From contig CM017561.1 of assembly GCA_007844125.1 (NCBI GenBank), positions 33,565,406 through 33,629,405 of the forward strand: a DNA stretch of 64,000 nucleotides, written 5' to 3'. Both the position numbers and the translations under genes were made by a program. Positions 27,601-36,172 of the stretch are shown in pieces (the first letter of the stretch is position 1; each line of letters opens with the position of its first letter). Source of the stretch: Sinonovacula constricta. Lineage: Eukaryota > Mollusca > Bivalvia > Cardiida > Solecurtidae. The notes beneath the pieces are model-generated. The model saw only the letters and a program-made list of their open reading frames with translations. It had not been told where the DNA came from and made no database searches.

Positions 27601-30600
27601 GCGTTGTGACCTAGCGGTATATCTCCATCCTATATAATATCATATGAACCACTTTCTAGCGTTGTGTTCTAGCGGTATATCTCCATCCCATATAATATCA
27701 TATGAACCACTTTCTAGCGTTGTGACCTAGCGGTATATCTCCATCCTATATATTATCATATGAACCACTTTCTAGCGTTGTGACCTAGCGGTATAACTCC
27801 ATCCTATATAATATCATATTAACCACTTTCTAGCGTTGTGATCTAGCGGTATATCTCCATCCTATATAATATCATATGAACCACTTTCTAGCGTTGTGAC
27901 CTAGCGGTATATCTCCATCCCATATATTATCACGTGAACCACTTTCTAGCGTTGTGTTCTAGCGGTATATCTCCATCCCATATAATATCATATGAACCAC
28001 TTTCTAGCGTTGTGACCTAGCGGTATATCTCCATCCCATATATTATCACGTGAACCACTTTCTAGCGTTGTGACCTAGCGGTATATCTCCATCCCATATA
28101 TTATCACGTGAACCACTTTCTAGCGTTGTGACCTGGCGGTATATCTCCATCCCATATATTATCACGTGAACCACTTTCTAGCGTTGCGACCTGGCGGTAT
28201 ATCTCCATCCCATATATTATCACGTGAACCACTTTCTAGCGTTGTGACCTAGCGGTATATCTCCATCCTATATAATATCATATGAACCACTTTCTAGCGT
28301 TGTGACCTAGCGGTATATCTCCATCCTATATATTATCATATGAACCACTTTCTAGCGTTGTGACCTAGCGGTATATCTCCATCCCATATATTATCACGTG
28401 AACCACTTTCTAGCGTTGCGACCTGGCGGTATATCTCCATCCCATATATTATCACGTGAACCACTTTCTAGCGTTGCGACCTAGCGGTATATCTCCATCC
28501 TATATATCATATGAACCACTTTCTAGCGTTGACTGGCGGTATATCTCCATCCTATATTATCATGAACACTTCTAGCGTTGTGACCTAGCGTATATCTCCA
28601 TCCTATATATTATCATATGAACCACCTTCTAGCGTTGTGATCTAGCGATATATCTCCATCTTATATATTATCATATAAACCACTTTCTAGCGTTGTGACC
28701 TAGCGGTATATCTTCATCCCATATATTATCATGCATGTATGAAACATTTGCTAACGTTTTGACCTAGTAGTATATCTCCATCCCTAATAAATATATATAA
28801 ACATTTTCAGAAGTAGACATTAAAAGTATCCGATTGACCGTTTAAAACGTATTTCAACCAAAATACTGACTACACTCCATATATCCTGCTCGTAAAGTTC
28901 TTGTTCCAATTAAATTAAATTATTATAAGTGACAATAGCAGTCTATATATTGGGAAAACTATACAGATTAAATACCGTACATGGCATAACTATTTACTAG
29001 TGATCAACTACGTGAAATGTACACCACTAAATATAACATTTTATGACGTCAATATCATTTGTCAGAAAACGTAATGGTAAATATGCAAACCTTCTAATTA
29101 GCAAAGTTCGAAACGAATTTACACAGGAGCGTCAACAGTTACCATGTCAGTTAATATTATCGATGTTTTTAGGGAGCAATCAGACACTTGTTGCTGTGAC
29201 ATGCCTGATTAATTGCCATTGAAATATAGCAATGTATGTTTTACAATTTCTTCACCTATTGACATGACATTGAAGGCACATCTAAACATTGCCGGTTACT
29301 GCTACGGAAAGCATAAATCAGTTTCAGACTTGATTAGGTTTTCTGTCGAAACTCTCTTTTGGATTACATCTAAGATTGTAACGCAATTTCTGTCGGTTTT
29401 ATTCCAATCAGACAAAGTATTGTTCCAGATCAGACATCTCCCATTGGATTTCTTTAATCCAGGCCTGTACTATTTACTTACGAGTCCAAAGCAATATGCT
29501 TTGGCACGTTGGCATGAATATTTAATGAAATAAGAAGAACGAGACATGAGCTAAAAATCATGTTTCGTGGTAAGAATAAGCAATGTAATGGCTGTTTATT
29601 ATTCATCAATTATATATGTTTGTGTCTTCCTGTCTAGCCTGTAAGAAGCGATATGTGGTAGCCTGGGTGGAGTTCACTAACCTTCTTCTTGTTGCCACCG
29701 ACTCCACATGCATGTGTGAAATGGATGAAATGGACTATGACTTCGGGCTCGAACCCAAGGAACGAAACTATATCCTTGAATGGCATTACTTGAGAAAATA
29801 CATAAAACGCATTTAGTTATTTTTTTTAGATAGTATATTAAATTACATGTACTTATGTGTTTTTGACATCAGTTTCTTTTAGGACCGGTGCGAAGTTTGA
29901 AGTGTGTTTTGGGATTAGTTTAACAACTCTATGAACTCTATGAACCATAATTATATAATACGACAAGCGTGTGAATGTTAGTAGTTTTGTATGTTTTAAA
30001 AACCGTACAAGGGTTGATATCAATATATTTAAATCTTCATCTAGATCAACACATCTAGATAAATTAAAACACTTCGCTAATTGTACTTTAAAAAAATTAC
30101 TAAATTCAACATATTTTCTGTGCTTGTTCGAAACTGTTTAAATCTTTTCAAATATCTGAACAACAGAGATTTCTTTTACTTCATGATTATATATATATAT
30201 ATGGAAACCTTTTTTTCGTACTTAGTATGAATACTTCGATTTTATACTTACATAATTAATATGTTCATTGTTGCGTCATAATTTATTGTCATTAACCTTA
30301 ACATACCAAACATACAGAGGAAGAGAAATGTTTCAAAAGAAGAAATAGTAGATATACAGATCGATCTTCGATAGAATGCTTCGATCACAGCGACATGGTA
30401 AGGGAGCTATGTTTTGTTCTTTAAATATTACAATAAGTCGAAACATTCATTAAGGTTGTGTTATCGTTATCACCATTATCACGACCACTACAACTCTCCT
30501 CCTCCACCTCCACCTCATCATCATCAAAATTATCAAAATCATCGTCATTCGCAAACAAGTAAACGAAAACTTAACAATTGTTCCATAATTAATTGATGTT

Positions 30601-30743
30601 GTTCAAATTTAACTTCCTTTATTTTATTGTTGCAGGAAACTGCAAAGAAGTGTGGAGGACAATCAACAATCGTGCCCAGTTTACCTTTCACCTTACTCTT
30701 GATTTACTTTGTCTTACATTCTACTAGCTTTGCCTGTGGATAG
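766..30743 (+). CDS. CACNA2D: Calcium channel alpha-2/delta subunit, 3' part of gene (27 exons incl. one optional)
   Basis: The product is the extracellular, GPI-anchored auxiliary subunit that promotes surface trafficking of Cav1/Cav2 channels. Exons read in phase: 766-815, 1088-1192, 1987-2043, 3830-3910, 4324-4413, 6238-6333, 10419-10490, 10961-11022, 11310-11371, 12062-12113, 12822-12949, 13549-13645, 14748-14807, 15852-15930, 16851-16999, 17412-17620, 19130-19266, 21988-22069, 22512-22564, 23350-23408, 24638-24655 (optional), 25132-25369, 27173-27242, 27448-27472, 29638-29769, 30312-30397, 30636-30743. They total about 2.46 kb, roughly 818 codons. Family-typical stretches are LLGVIGTDIPIELLKQL, NGYVLFHPGFRP, YYLVDNHGYIVASQ, FTDYQAMCE, LLLVATDSTCMCE and a Cys-Gly-Gly plus hydrophobic tail. 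The start codon, signal peptide, VWA domain with MIDAS and gabapentinoid-binding arginines would lie upstream. One exon (15852-15930) carries a one-base frame break. Family assignment is secure; the paralogue is not. Confidence 0.93.
1003..1068 (+). repeat. GAT/GAC microsatellite
   Basis: An imperfect trinucleotide tract of GATGAT with GGT and GAC variants ends about 20 bp before the acceptor of exon 2, inside the intron. Confidence 0.9.
2896..3847 (+). repeat. 66-bp minisatellite copying a 3' splice site and exon start
   Basis: Fifteen copies of a unit of mostly 66 bp (older left copies 47-72 bp) run up to and into exon 4. Each unit ends in a TATATATCGCAG-like acceptor followed by TTTGAGGACGGCAATCTG, which is exactly the first 18 coding bases of exon 4 in the last copy. 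The spacing of AG ends is 66 bp from 3170 to 3829 except one 65-bp step (3368 to 3434), so the last five decoys are in frame with the exon. Left copies are more diverged; the second has lost the AG (gcaa). Confidence 0.95.
3830..4413 (+). CDS. CACNA2D: CACNA2D exons 4-5: core of first Cache repeat
   Basis: Exon 3830-3910 (tcgcag / gtaatg) gives FEDGNLLGVIGTDIPIELLK plus QLAPAHK. Exon 4324-4413 (ttacag / gtaaat) gives LGVNGFAFMINHNGYVLFHP plus GFRPFHTKLK, the GYVLxHP signature of Cache domains. Both are phase 0. The acceptor and first 18 bases of exon 4 are the last, exact member of the 66-bp tandem array that fills the end of the preceding intron. Five upstream acceptor copies (AG ending at 3499, 3565, 3631, 3697, 3763) lie at exact multiples of 66 bp from the real one and keep the frame open, so their use would insert 22 residues per copy. 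Confidence 0.9.
6238..11371 (+). CDS. CACNA2D: CACNA2D exons 6-9: region between Cache repeats
   Basis: Exon 6238-6333 (weak acceptor ttaaag, donor gtatgc) gives an acidic start DDDEEDILHPYYNNVDLMDV, matching the family's YxSVDLxEV segment. Exon 10419-10490 (tttcag / gtagat) gives FRQHILSANSGSKELYVLTH. Exon 10961-11022 (ttacag / gttata) is strongly basic, RRMTRRRYFIYFRKMTNSSF. Exon 11310-11371 (ttccag / gtgagt) gives LGIVLPPTSLSKVTIPDMLR, corresponding to the SLGVAL segment of vertebrate proteins. Phases join without gaps: 0, 0, 2, 1. Confidence 0.86.
6622..6692 (+). repeat. CA then CGCA microsatellite
   Basis: (CA)n passes into (CGCA)n. It is intronic and explains the short His/Thr- and Cys/Val-rich open frames around it. 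Confidence 0.95.
7920..8310. repeat. Possible MITE-like interspersed repeat
   Basis: The segment is GC-richer than its surroundings. CTCGGATGTAT at about 7981 recurs in inverted orientation as ATACATCCGAG at about 8285, and several CCTCGG motifs precede the left one. No target-site duplication was found. It is intronic. Confidence 0.3.
9523..9640 (+). repeat. TATG/TACG microsatellite
   Basis: A degenerate (TGTA/CGTA)n tract in an intron. It generates an artificial Tyr/Ile/His-rich open frame on the opposite strand. Confidence 0.85.
12062..13645 (+). CDS. CACNA2D: CACNA2D exons 10-12
   Basis: Exon 12062-12113 (tttag / gtaagg) gives DLAEKCLQENVDNEIAPW. Exon 12822-12949 starts after gacag and reads YYCQDLEPQLTGRARTLR through GNWLYVDKPNLFT. 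Exon 13549-13645 (aatag / gtaagc) begins by completing a Cys codon: C-DKTLIQTLLLDLKATAGIK. The better-looking donor gtatgt at 12921 breaks the frame. The weak donor gtctca at 12950 keeps it and restores the family pattern LYxxxxPxxxxCDKxLIQ, so I chose 12949 as the exon end. A SINE lies just upstream of 12822. Confidence 0.8.
12425..12706 (-). mobile_element. tRNA-derived SINE, intronic
   Basis: Read on the - strand, 12706 downward shows an A-box-like TAGCGCAATCGGTAGAGC and a B-box GGGTTCGATCCC. These are followed by TACCAAAG, a CTCC...TAACGCTC segment and CGGTGTCAG, which are shared with the SINE at 23459-23746. The left (3') boundary is approximate and no target duplication was identified. 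It sits about 115 bp upstream of an exon. Confidence 0.75.
14748..14807 (+). CDS. CACNA2D: CACNA2D exon 13
   Basis: This is a 60-base exon with acceptor ataaag and donor gtaaat. Its first base completes a Glu codon left by the previous exon; it then gives HDNSCYEHVNMNRVREQWS and ends phase 2. It sits in the segment that precedes the conserved GVxxxFxGT strand of the second Cache-like region. Confidence 0.8.
15852..15930 (+). CDS. CACNA2D: CACNA2D exon 14 with one-base frame break
   Basis: Acceptor attacag and donor gtaagt are both strong. Entering in phase from exon 13, the exon reads HGVDLLFVGT and then runs into TGA near its end. One base later the other frame reads GGLTKYIQLPEATDP and joins exon 15 perfectly. 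The two halves match the vertebrate pattern VAFLGTxxGLSR on either side of the AAA run at 15883-15885, so the exon appears to carry one extra base there. It is 79 bases, where 78 would keep phase. This could be an assembly or polymorphic indel, or a true inactivating mutation. Both flanking halves look intact. Confidence 0.82.
16170..16727 (+). other. Intronic 185-codon open frame, not recognised
   Basis: An open frame starting from a TTG (no early ATG) lies wholly within the intron between exons 14 and 15. The sequence is rich in Cys, Ile and Leu with hydrophobic patches, but shows no domain or repeat I recognise. Chance or a remnant of an interspersed repeat is most likely. Confidence 0.15.
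16851..19266 (+). CDS. CACNA2D: CACNA2D exons 15-17: second Cache-like (VGCC_alpha2) region
   Basis: Exon 16851-16999 (ttacag / gttggt) gives DFISRNTATIEADYYRRAV and ends in FTFALDINQ. Exon 17412-17620 (ttacag / gtaagg) gives EFNMSESMVTASAPITLV, MGVAAVVGYRMKYRKFFEHF and a Cys cluster CLSDECGSS, comparable to the CSxSCDDE segment of vertebrate subunits. Exon 19130-19266 (aatag / gtaagg) gives ERNYYLVDNHGYIVASQ and HVNMFFGDVEKSVMIDLIQ, equivalent to the CYLIDNNGFILVS...GDFFG block. Phases 1, 0 and 2 join exactly. Confidence 0.93.
20518..20818 (+). repeat. 43-bp minisatellite, 7 copies
   Basis: Seven head-to-tail units of exactly 43 bp (ACCGCATTAGTTTCCGTAGA ... GATGTAAACATG) differ only at a TTTCCG/TTTCTG position and one ACTAGA/ACTTGA change. 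They are intronic, between exons 17 and 18. Confidence 0.97.
21988..23408 (+). CDS. CACNA2D: CACNA2D exons 18-20
   Basis: Exon 21988-22069 (ttgcag / gtacgt) gives FNFTDYQAMCEVRAFDKNSS, including the near-invariant YDYQAMC-type motif. Exon 22512-22564 (ctgcag / gtaagt) gives PLMRLFGVIVWTITEIA. Exon 23350-23408 (tttcag / gtaagt) gives LLSQLSFNMLINSWNVFTT. These correspond to the vertebrate stretch from DPYNAFLSAVKWIMTELV to CSWWHS in the delta part. A 288-bp SINE starts 50 bp after the donor at 23409. Confidence 0.9.
23459..23746 (-). mobile_element. tRNA-derived SINE with target-site duplication
   Basis: On the - strand it begins with a tRNA-like head (GCAATAGCTCAGATGGTAGA A-box region, B-box GGGTTCGAACCCC), then a body with TACCAAAGACTTTAAAG and CCTCCTAACGCTCGGGG, and ends in a CATCC-repeat tail. 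The 13-bp sequence TAAATCGAAAGAT flanks it exactly at 23446-23458 and 23747-23759, which fixes both ends as an LINE-mobilised insertion. It lies 50 bp downstream of an exon donor. Confidence 0.92.
24638..24655 (+). CDS. CACNA2D: Candidate 18-nt microexon (optional), CACNA2D
   Basis: The 18 bases between ttcttcag and gtaata encode NPVEQ with split Gly codons at both ends, so both inclusion and skipping keep frame. The segment resembles the start of the next exon (GSPVEHC): about 18 of 24 aligned bases agree, including CCCTGTGGA, and its donor GT aligns with the TTGTAAC inside that exon. It looks like a partial duplicate of the next exon's start that acquired splice sites, or a decayed copy. 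No transcript evidence is available here. Confidence 0.45.
25132..25369 (+). CDS. CACNA2D: CACNA2D exon 22: Cys-containing delta region
   Basis: Acceptor ttccag and donor gtaagt frame a 238-base exon reading GSPVEHCNKIAEGADMKKMK, then a basic stretch and RPCHKIFKLYHSDLSIFVAK, and ending DHCYCSR. It occupies the place of the TLEPCDTEYPAF...CEDCSKSF segment of vertebrate alpha2delta-3. The Met/Lys-rich insert after the first Cys is longer than in vertebrates. It joins either exon 20 directly or the microexon in the same phase. Confidence 0.85.
26329..26396 (+). repeat. Dispersed repeat fragment shared with 61.0 kb
   Basis: The segment contains ACCCTTTTGCCGACTGGCC followed by AAGGCGGT and preceded by a TTTA(A)GC(C)CACC block. 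The same order of motifs occurs at 61022-61091 upstream of the DIRS-like element. Family unknown. Confidence 0.5.
26515..26960. repeat. Diverged tandem repeat, about 150-170 bp unit, bivalve-like
   Basis: Recurring phrases include GAGTTCGTAACTGGTTCATG, TTCATCAAACTTGGTCAGAC, TTTGTCTGCAT and TCTTGGATAAGTTCGTG. About three decayed units are visible. The wording resembles a repeat type I associate with many bivalve genomes. It is intronic. Confidence 0.55.
27173..27472 (+). CDS. CACNA2D: CACNA2D exons 23-24
   Basis: Exon 27173-27242 (ttacag / gtaaga) gives HFNHPITYDDGFIVRTHFFK plus LLT and ends phase 0. The next exon has two possible acceptors: tttcag ending at 27434, which puts TGA in frame after three codons, and cctgag ending at 27447, which reads EEDCLIRR and joins the following exon in phase. 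I use 27448-27472 for that reason. Donor gtagga. Confidence 0.68.
27555..28790 (+). repeat. 58-bp minisatellite, about 21 copies
   Basis: The unit is ACCTAGCGGTATATCTCCAT ... CCACTTTCTAGCGTTGTG. Two subtypes alternate: one with CCTATATAATATCATATG and one with CCCATATATTATCACGTG. At least seven units carry the CACGTG form. End copies are diverged or shortened. Intronic, between exons 24 and 25. Confidence 0.95.
29638..30743 (+). CDS. CACNA2D: CACNA2D exons 25-27: Cys-rich end and GPI-anchor signal
   Basis: Exon 29638-29769 (gtctag) reads CKKRYVVAWVEFTNLLLVAT, then DSTCMCEMDE, matching IPSSNLFMVVVDSSCLCE. Its end is taken at an ATATCCTTG U12-type donor. The next exon starts at 30312 after ...caaac and reads TEEEKCFKRRNSRYTDRSS, ending FDHSDM at 30397 (donor gtaagg). 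The last exon, 30636-30743, reads ETAKKCGGQSTIVPSLPF, then a hydrophobic tail LLLIYFVLHSTSFACG and TAG. ECGG-like residues plus a terminal hydrophobic stretch are the GPI attachment pattern described for this family. Without the last splice events the reading frame would stop at TAG 29814-29816, giving a tail-less form. Confidence 0.85.
29770..30311 (+). other. Putative U12-type AT-AC intron
   Basis: The intron begins ATATCCTTG, one base off the minor-spliceosome 5' consensus ATATCCTTT. It has CCTTAAC (30296-30302), close to the U12 branch consensus TCCTTAAC, about 10 nt before a terminal AC at 30310-30311. No GT donor occurs between the conserved Cys region and the stop that would keep frame. 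The alternative 3' ends catac (30315) and catacag (30317) break frame or create TAG. The AT-AC choice gives NYTEEEKC in frame with the conserved final exons. Confidence 0.7.
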
Positions 30744-33700
30744 TAATCATAAGTTAAGACTTTGAACTTATTTTCTTTCGATGTTCTTGCGCTTTTCGTT
30801 GATCACGTCCATGACAATTTCCTTTGTTGTATAGAAATCTAAGATAAGTATTATAACTGTTCATTTGGTTGTTGTCATTTTAAGTGGACAAGACTTATAT
30901 TGATATGCTATTTTCATAGATGGATATATCTCAATTTACTTGTTATTCAATGACATTTTACGTTAGGGATGTTTCTGACAATGCTTAATTTGAGACTAAT
31001 TTCAATGACAAATTTCAATGTGCTATTTATGCATCTGAAAAAAGTCTTCATGTTTATGCCGTAAAAAGAATTATCTTACCGTATACAACCCGGAACGCTA
31101 TAGTTAAACGTATTAATAAAGTCGTGATGTATCGATATATTCGTTTGATGTGATGGTCTGGTGATAGAACATTTACATCTAGAGAATGTGTTACAAGTTT
31201 GATGTCAGAGTATGCTGCCAAACCATTCCTTTATTGTTAACATTATCTACGGTTTATGCTTTTCTAAACTAAATACAAATACGGTGACAACCATGTATGG
31301 AAACATGACAAGCCAAAATGTTATGTGCACAACTATTCCTTACAAGAAACAGGACTTAGATGTAAATATGAACACTATCACATACTAAAAGGTTGCAGAG
31401 TATTTTATCATAAAATATCCCCATACAAATTAGTGAGGCAATCAATAACTTCATTGTGTAGTTAAATTAGAAATAGTATAAAAGTTAATTTGCACATTCT
31501 GTATTGTATAAACTAACACTTTCACTATGTTAAATGTAATAAAGTTCACTGTTTAAATATGTTTAATATTTTGTTGCGTTTATGATCCATGGATTGTTGA
31601 TTATTATGTTTGACATTTCCAACTTGCTCAATAATTATATGCGTAATAAATAAACTTACTGACAATATTTGTCATCACATACAATTTAATATTGTGCAAC
31701 AAATATTATATATGATATCATCTATATTCTCGTTAAGAATTGTGTATATTGATTAAAGTTATGTGAACATTGTACCATGTAGTATTGATAAAATCTGTTT
31801 TACTACTTACAGGTGTGTGTTAAGTCTGGTAGTTACTTTTAGTACTATTAAACTCAAACTCTCCAGCAGACAAATAGGTTACAAAGTGATATTAAAAATG
31901 TTATCTGCTCAATAATACGAATAGTTCCCACCTCATTGGGAAGCATGAGTCACAGAGTGAGTCGCAAAATGTCACATTTATAGTTGGTTTAATAGACTTA
32001 GCTTTGCAATCTAATTAAGTTTATGACAATGTCAAACTAATGAAACTTATACATAACCATTTGTGTCGTATATTTTGGCCCTTACTTACAACAGTCCCTC
32101 GATTATTATATCGGTAAAGAATACCTTACTACTAGAATTTATTATTTTGAAAATCTTATTCCCAATATTGCATCTTATGTAACGTGGACAAGCATATACA
32201 TTTGTTTCCAAAAGACTAATATGACAGTTACGTTTCTCTTTCATTTGCCTTAAGTGGACATTTTCATTGAATTATGACTAAATCTAGTGTTTTACCTAGG
32301 TGTACGCGTACGGGTGTGAATGTGCATGTGGGAGTGCCAGCGTTTGTATGTGTCAGTGGAGTCTTTTTCATTTAGATGAGTTCAGTTTTTACTTATTTTA
32401 ACTAGTTAAAGTGTAAACCTATGTATAGCAAAAATTAATTTTATTGCACCCTGTCATATTCTTTCGATCTTAAAAGTGTAAATTAATGCTAAGGCTGCTT
32501 CTGTCTCCATGAACATTTTTTCTTCAAGAATAAACTCTCATTGTAGTTAACCGTTTACTCAGGAATTATTGTCAAATACTTTTGGCTTTTCTTCTCCTTT
32601 CAGAACAAAACAGTGTTTAAGTACTTAGAACAAGAAACATCACAACATTTTCAAAGCGCCTTAAATCATATATCACCTTTTATGCATATTTGTGTTTGTT
32701 CGGTCGATATTCGTTATAACGAAATCCAATAAACGTGATAAAGATATAAAAATATATAAAATATATAAAAATCATTCGATTATTTGATGCATAGGAATAC
32801 ATTTAAACTTACATTATTCTATTCAACTGTCTGGCTAAGCTAGTGACATATTTATACATTGTAAACTTTTAAATAGACTGTTCTATTATAAGAAATTAAT
32901 AACTGATTGCATTATCTTTCAAGAGAAAGGCCTTTCTTGCGACAATGATTTGTATTTTTCCACTGTATTTCTTCTTCAAAGAAAACTAAGACCAGGATAA
33001 TTGTTTGTTAATTTAATAAAGATACAAGTGGACATAAGAGTTCTTTATAGGCTTAAATATTTTTTTTCAGTTTTATGTCTGTTTTTACACAAAAATATAA
33101 GTTTAAAATAAAATGAATATAAAGAATATACTTTATTGATGAAAGCAATATCAAAATAATGATCTTGAATGTAAATGCGGAAATAAAACAAATGGAAATG
33201 CACACAATTCGCCGTAAAATTAAATGATGGTGTAAACGTTTTTACTAATTTGTAAATTCTAGGAAGGTGTTTTAGGAATGCGAAATAGCACTACACAAAA
33301 GAATCTTAAAAAGATATACACTAGTCTATGTAACATGTACAAGTACTCAAACCGCGTGGCTTTACAATCAACCGGAATCGAGATAACGAATTTCAGCTTG
33401 TATTATCATGTTCATTGACGGATAGTGTACTAAATAAGTCTTAGTTATTATTATTACGTATTTGCTCAATACTTCTTATATTTGTTATGTCACTTTTAAG
33501 TCATATGTCGGGTTGTTGACAGACGTTAATGCTTGTAATTGCTGTGCTGAGTATTTGCGGTCCCTGTTTTCACATGCAAGTAGGTAGTTTTAGGGTATAT
33601 ACTTAGCCATAACTAGGCTAATTTAACTTGGATTAAATTTTAATAATTTTAAATCAGATCTCTAGAGTTCCCGAATCAGTCTATAAATTTATTCGTGAAG

Positions 33701-35054
33701 AAGTTATAGGAGACTGCTTTTTAAGACGTGAAGATAAGAATATTTCATTTCAGAAAATACGATAGAATTGGAGTTTTAACGAGTTCACCTTATTTTGATA
33801 TAAACTTCGATATGAACAGCCCATTAATAAAACGTTTTTGTCATAAATAAAATGTCTGAAATAATAGTGCAAACACGCACGCTTCATGAAAAATGAAAAT
33901 AGTGTTTTTAAGATAAATACATTTCTTTTCATTCTACTTACAGATGAGAAAATGTAATGCAACCAAACGGCTTCCGGATATCTCACATTCATAGCAAGTT
34001 TATTTAAGCACCGTTTGATGGGACAGTTTATATTTAAGGCAAACCTAAAACTTAGACGCGGGACACACTTTACCTATTTACTTTAAAAGCATGTACTGGA
34101 ACATAAGTGATTTCCTATACATTTTATCCAAATTTTCTTCTTTTGGTACCTTTTTTTAAATTAATTAATAAAAACAGCAATATTCTATCAAATATTAGTT
34201 CACTGATAAGATAATATTGATCGGAAATACGTACTAAGCAGCATTAAATCCATCTATAGTTATCACAATACATTGAACATTTTAAATATTGCCAATTGCT
34301 TGTTTTCAGCCAGATCTATTTATCAAACAATGCATGTGAGCTTACTTATTCAAACAATAATTTTTAAAAATAAATAAAGAATTACTAGTGGGGTGGGGGC
34401 AACATTGCAAGCAAACCGGAGAAACAACCAGGAAAAACACACGTCGCCTCCCTTTCAAATTGTGATACTATATCAATCCCTTGTTTTGATTTCCCTGGCT
34501 TTGTTCTAATGTTTCATTGGAATGACGACTAAGATGAAATGGAACTACCAAGACTTATACCACATATGTAAATATACATTCATTAACTGTACAAGTTATT
34601 TCTAAATGGTTTGTAAAATCCGATATCGGCCTTGCTTGAAGCGTTGGTGGGTTTGTTGTTTTTTTAAGTTCGATGTTGTTGTTTATCATTTTATATTACT
34701 CTTTTCTTGGTGAAATATTCATATGCTCAGATATTATTGTGCTTTGAAATCACATTTTCTTAAAATGTTATATAATGTTGAACAAACGATATAATATCAT
34801 AACCTTATAGTGCACACAATTATTTGTATACATTCTGAATAAATGATTTAAAGTACATTAAATTGTTCATTTAAAGTGATCTGACGGCATTGTAATATAT
34901 TGGGCGTTAAATAATGCAACCTTGAAGATAATTTAAAATACTTTCGGATATACTCTTCTATAAGTTGTGAATAAACTGATAAATTTAACATGTCTTAGGT
35001 ATATAAGTGAGATCAATCATTTTGTTTTCTTTATATTTCTGATTTTGTGATCGT
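30744..35054. other. 3' UTR and intergenic DNA, no gene seen
   Basis: After the stop codon and candidate poly(A) signals, about 4 kb of AT-rich sequence holds no convincing coding exon, RNA gene or repeat array on either strand. Confidence 0.5.
31115..31120 (+). terminator. Polyadenylation signal candidate (AATAAA)
   Basis: AATAAA lies about 370 bp after the stop codon of the calcium-channel subunit gene. A second candidate occurs at 31538-31543 in TGTAATAAAGTTC and others near 31645. The 3' end actually used cannot be decided from sequence alone. Confidence 0.4.
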
Positions 35055-36172
35055 GTAGTGCATTTATATTGATATCGCATTTTACCAATGTCTACCATGT
35101 TGGTATGACATTTTACCAATGTATACCATGCTGATATCGCATATTACCAATTTATGCTGATATCGCATTTTACCAATGTATACAATGCTGATATCGCATT
35201 TTACCAATGTATGCTGTTATCGCATTTTACCAATGTATACAATGCTGATATCGAATTTTACCAATGTATACCATGCTGATATCGCATTTTATCAATGTAT
35301 GCTGATATCGCATTTTACCAATGTAAACAATGCTGATATCGCATTTTACCAATGTATACAATGCTGATATCGCATTTTACCAATGTATAACATGCTGATA
35401 TCGCATTTTACCAATGTATACTGATATCGCATTTTACCAATGTATACAATGCTGATGTCGCATTTTACCAATGTATTACATGCTGATATCACATTTTACC
35501 AATGTATACAATGCTGATATCGCATTTTACCAATGTATACCATGCCGATATCGCATTTTATCAATGTATGCTGATATCGCATTTTACCAATGTATACAAT
35601 GCTGATATCGCATTTTACCAATTTATACCATGCCGATATCGCATTTTACCAATGTATACCATGATGATATCTCATTTTACCTATGTATGCTGATATCGCA
35701 TTTTACCAATGAATACAATGCTGATATCGCATTTTACCAATGTATACAATGCTGATATCGCATTTTACCAATGTATGCTGATATCGCATTTTACCAATGT
35801 ATACAATGCTGATATCGCATTTTACCAATGTATACAATGCTGATATCGCATTTTACCAATTTATACCATGCCGATATCGCATTTTATCAATGTATACCAT
35901 GATGATATCTCATTTTACCAATGTATGCTGATATCGCATTTTACCAATGTATACAATGCTGATATCGCATTTTACCAATGTATACAATGCTGATATCGCA
36001 TTTTACCAATGTATACTGATATCGCATTTTACCAATGTATACCATGCTGATATCGCATTTTACCAATGTATACCAGGCTGATATCGCATTTTACCAATGT
36101 ATACAATGCTGATATCGCATTTTACCAATGTATACAATGTTGATATCGCATTTTACCAATGTATACCAGGCT
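35055..36172 (+). repeat. 31-bp minisatellite with GATATC core, about 36 copies
   Basis: The unit ATGCTGATATCGCATTTTAC + CAATGTATACA repeats with shorter variants that drop part of TATACAATG. Nearly every unit keeps a GATATC palindrome. Short Tyr/Cys-rich open frames inside it are artefacts of the repeat. Confidence 0.96.

Noticed and set aside
27555..28790. CRISPR-like array
   Set aside because: Whole units repeat without unique spacers, in a eukaryotic intron; it is a minisatellite. The same judgement applies to the arrays at 20.5, 35.1, 38.0 and 40.6 kb.
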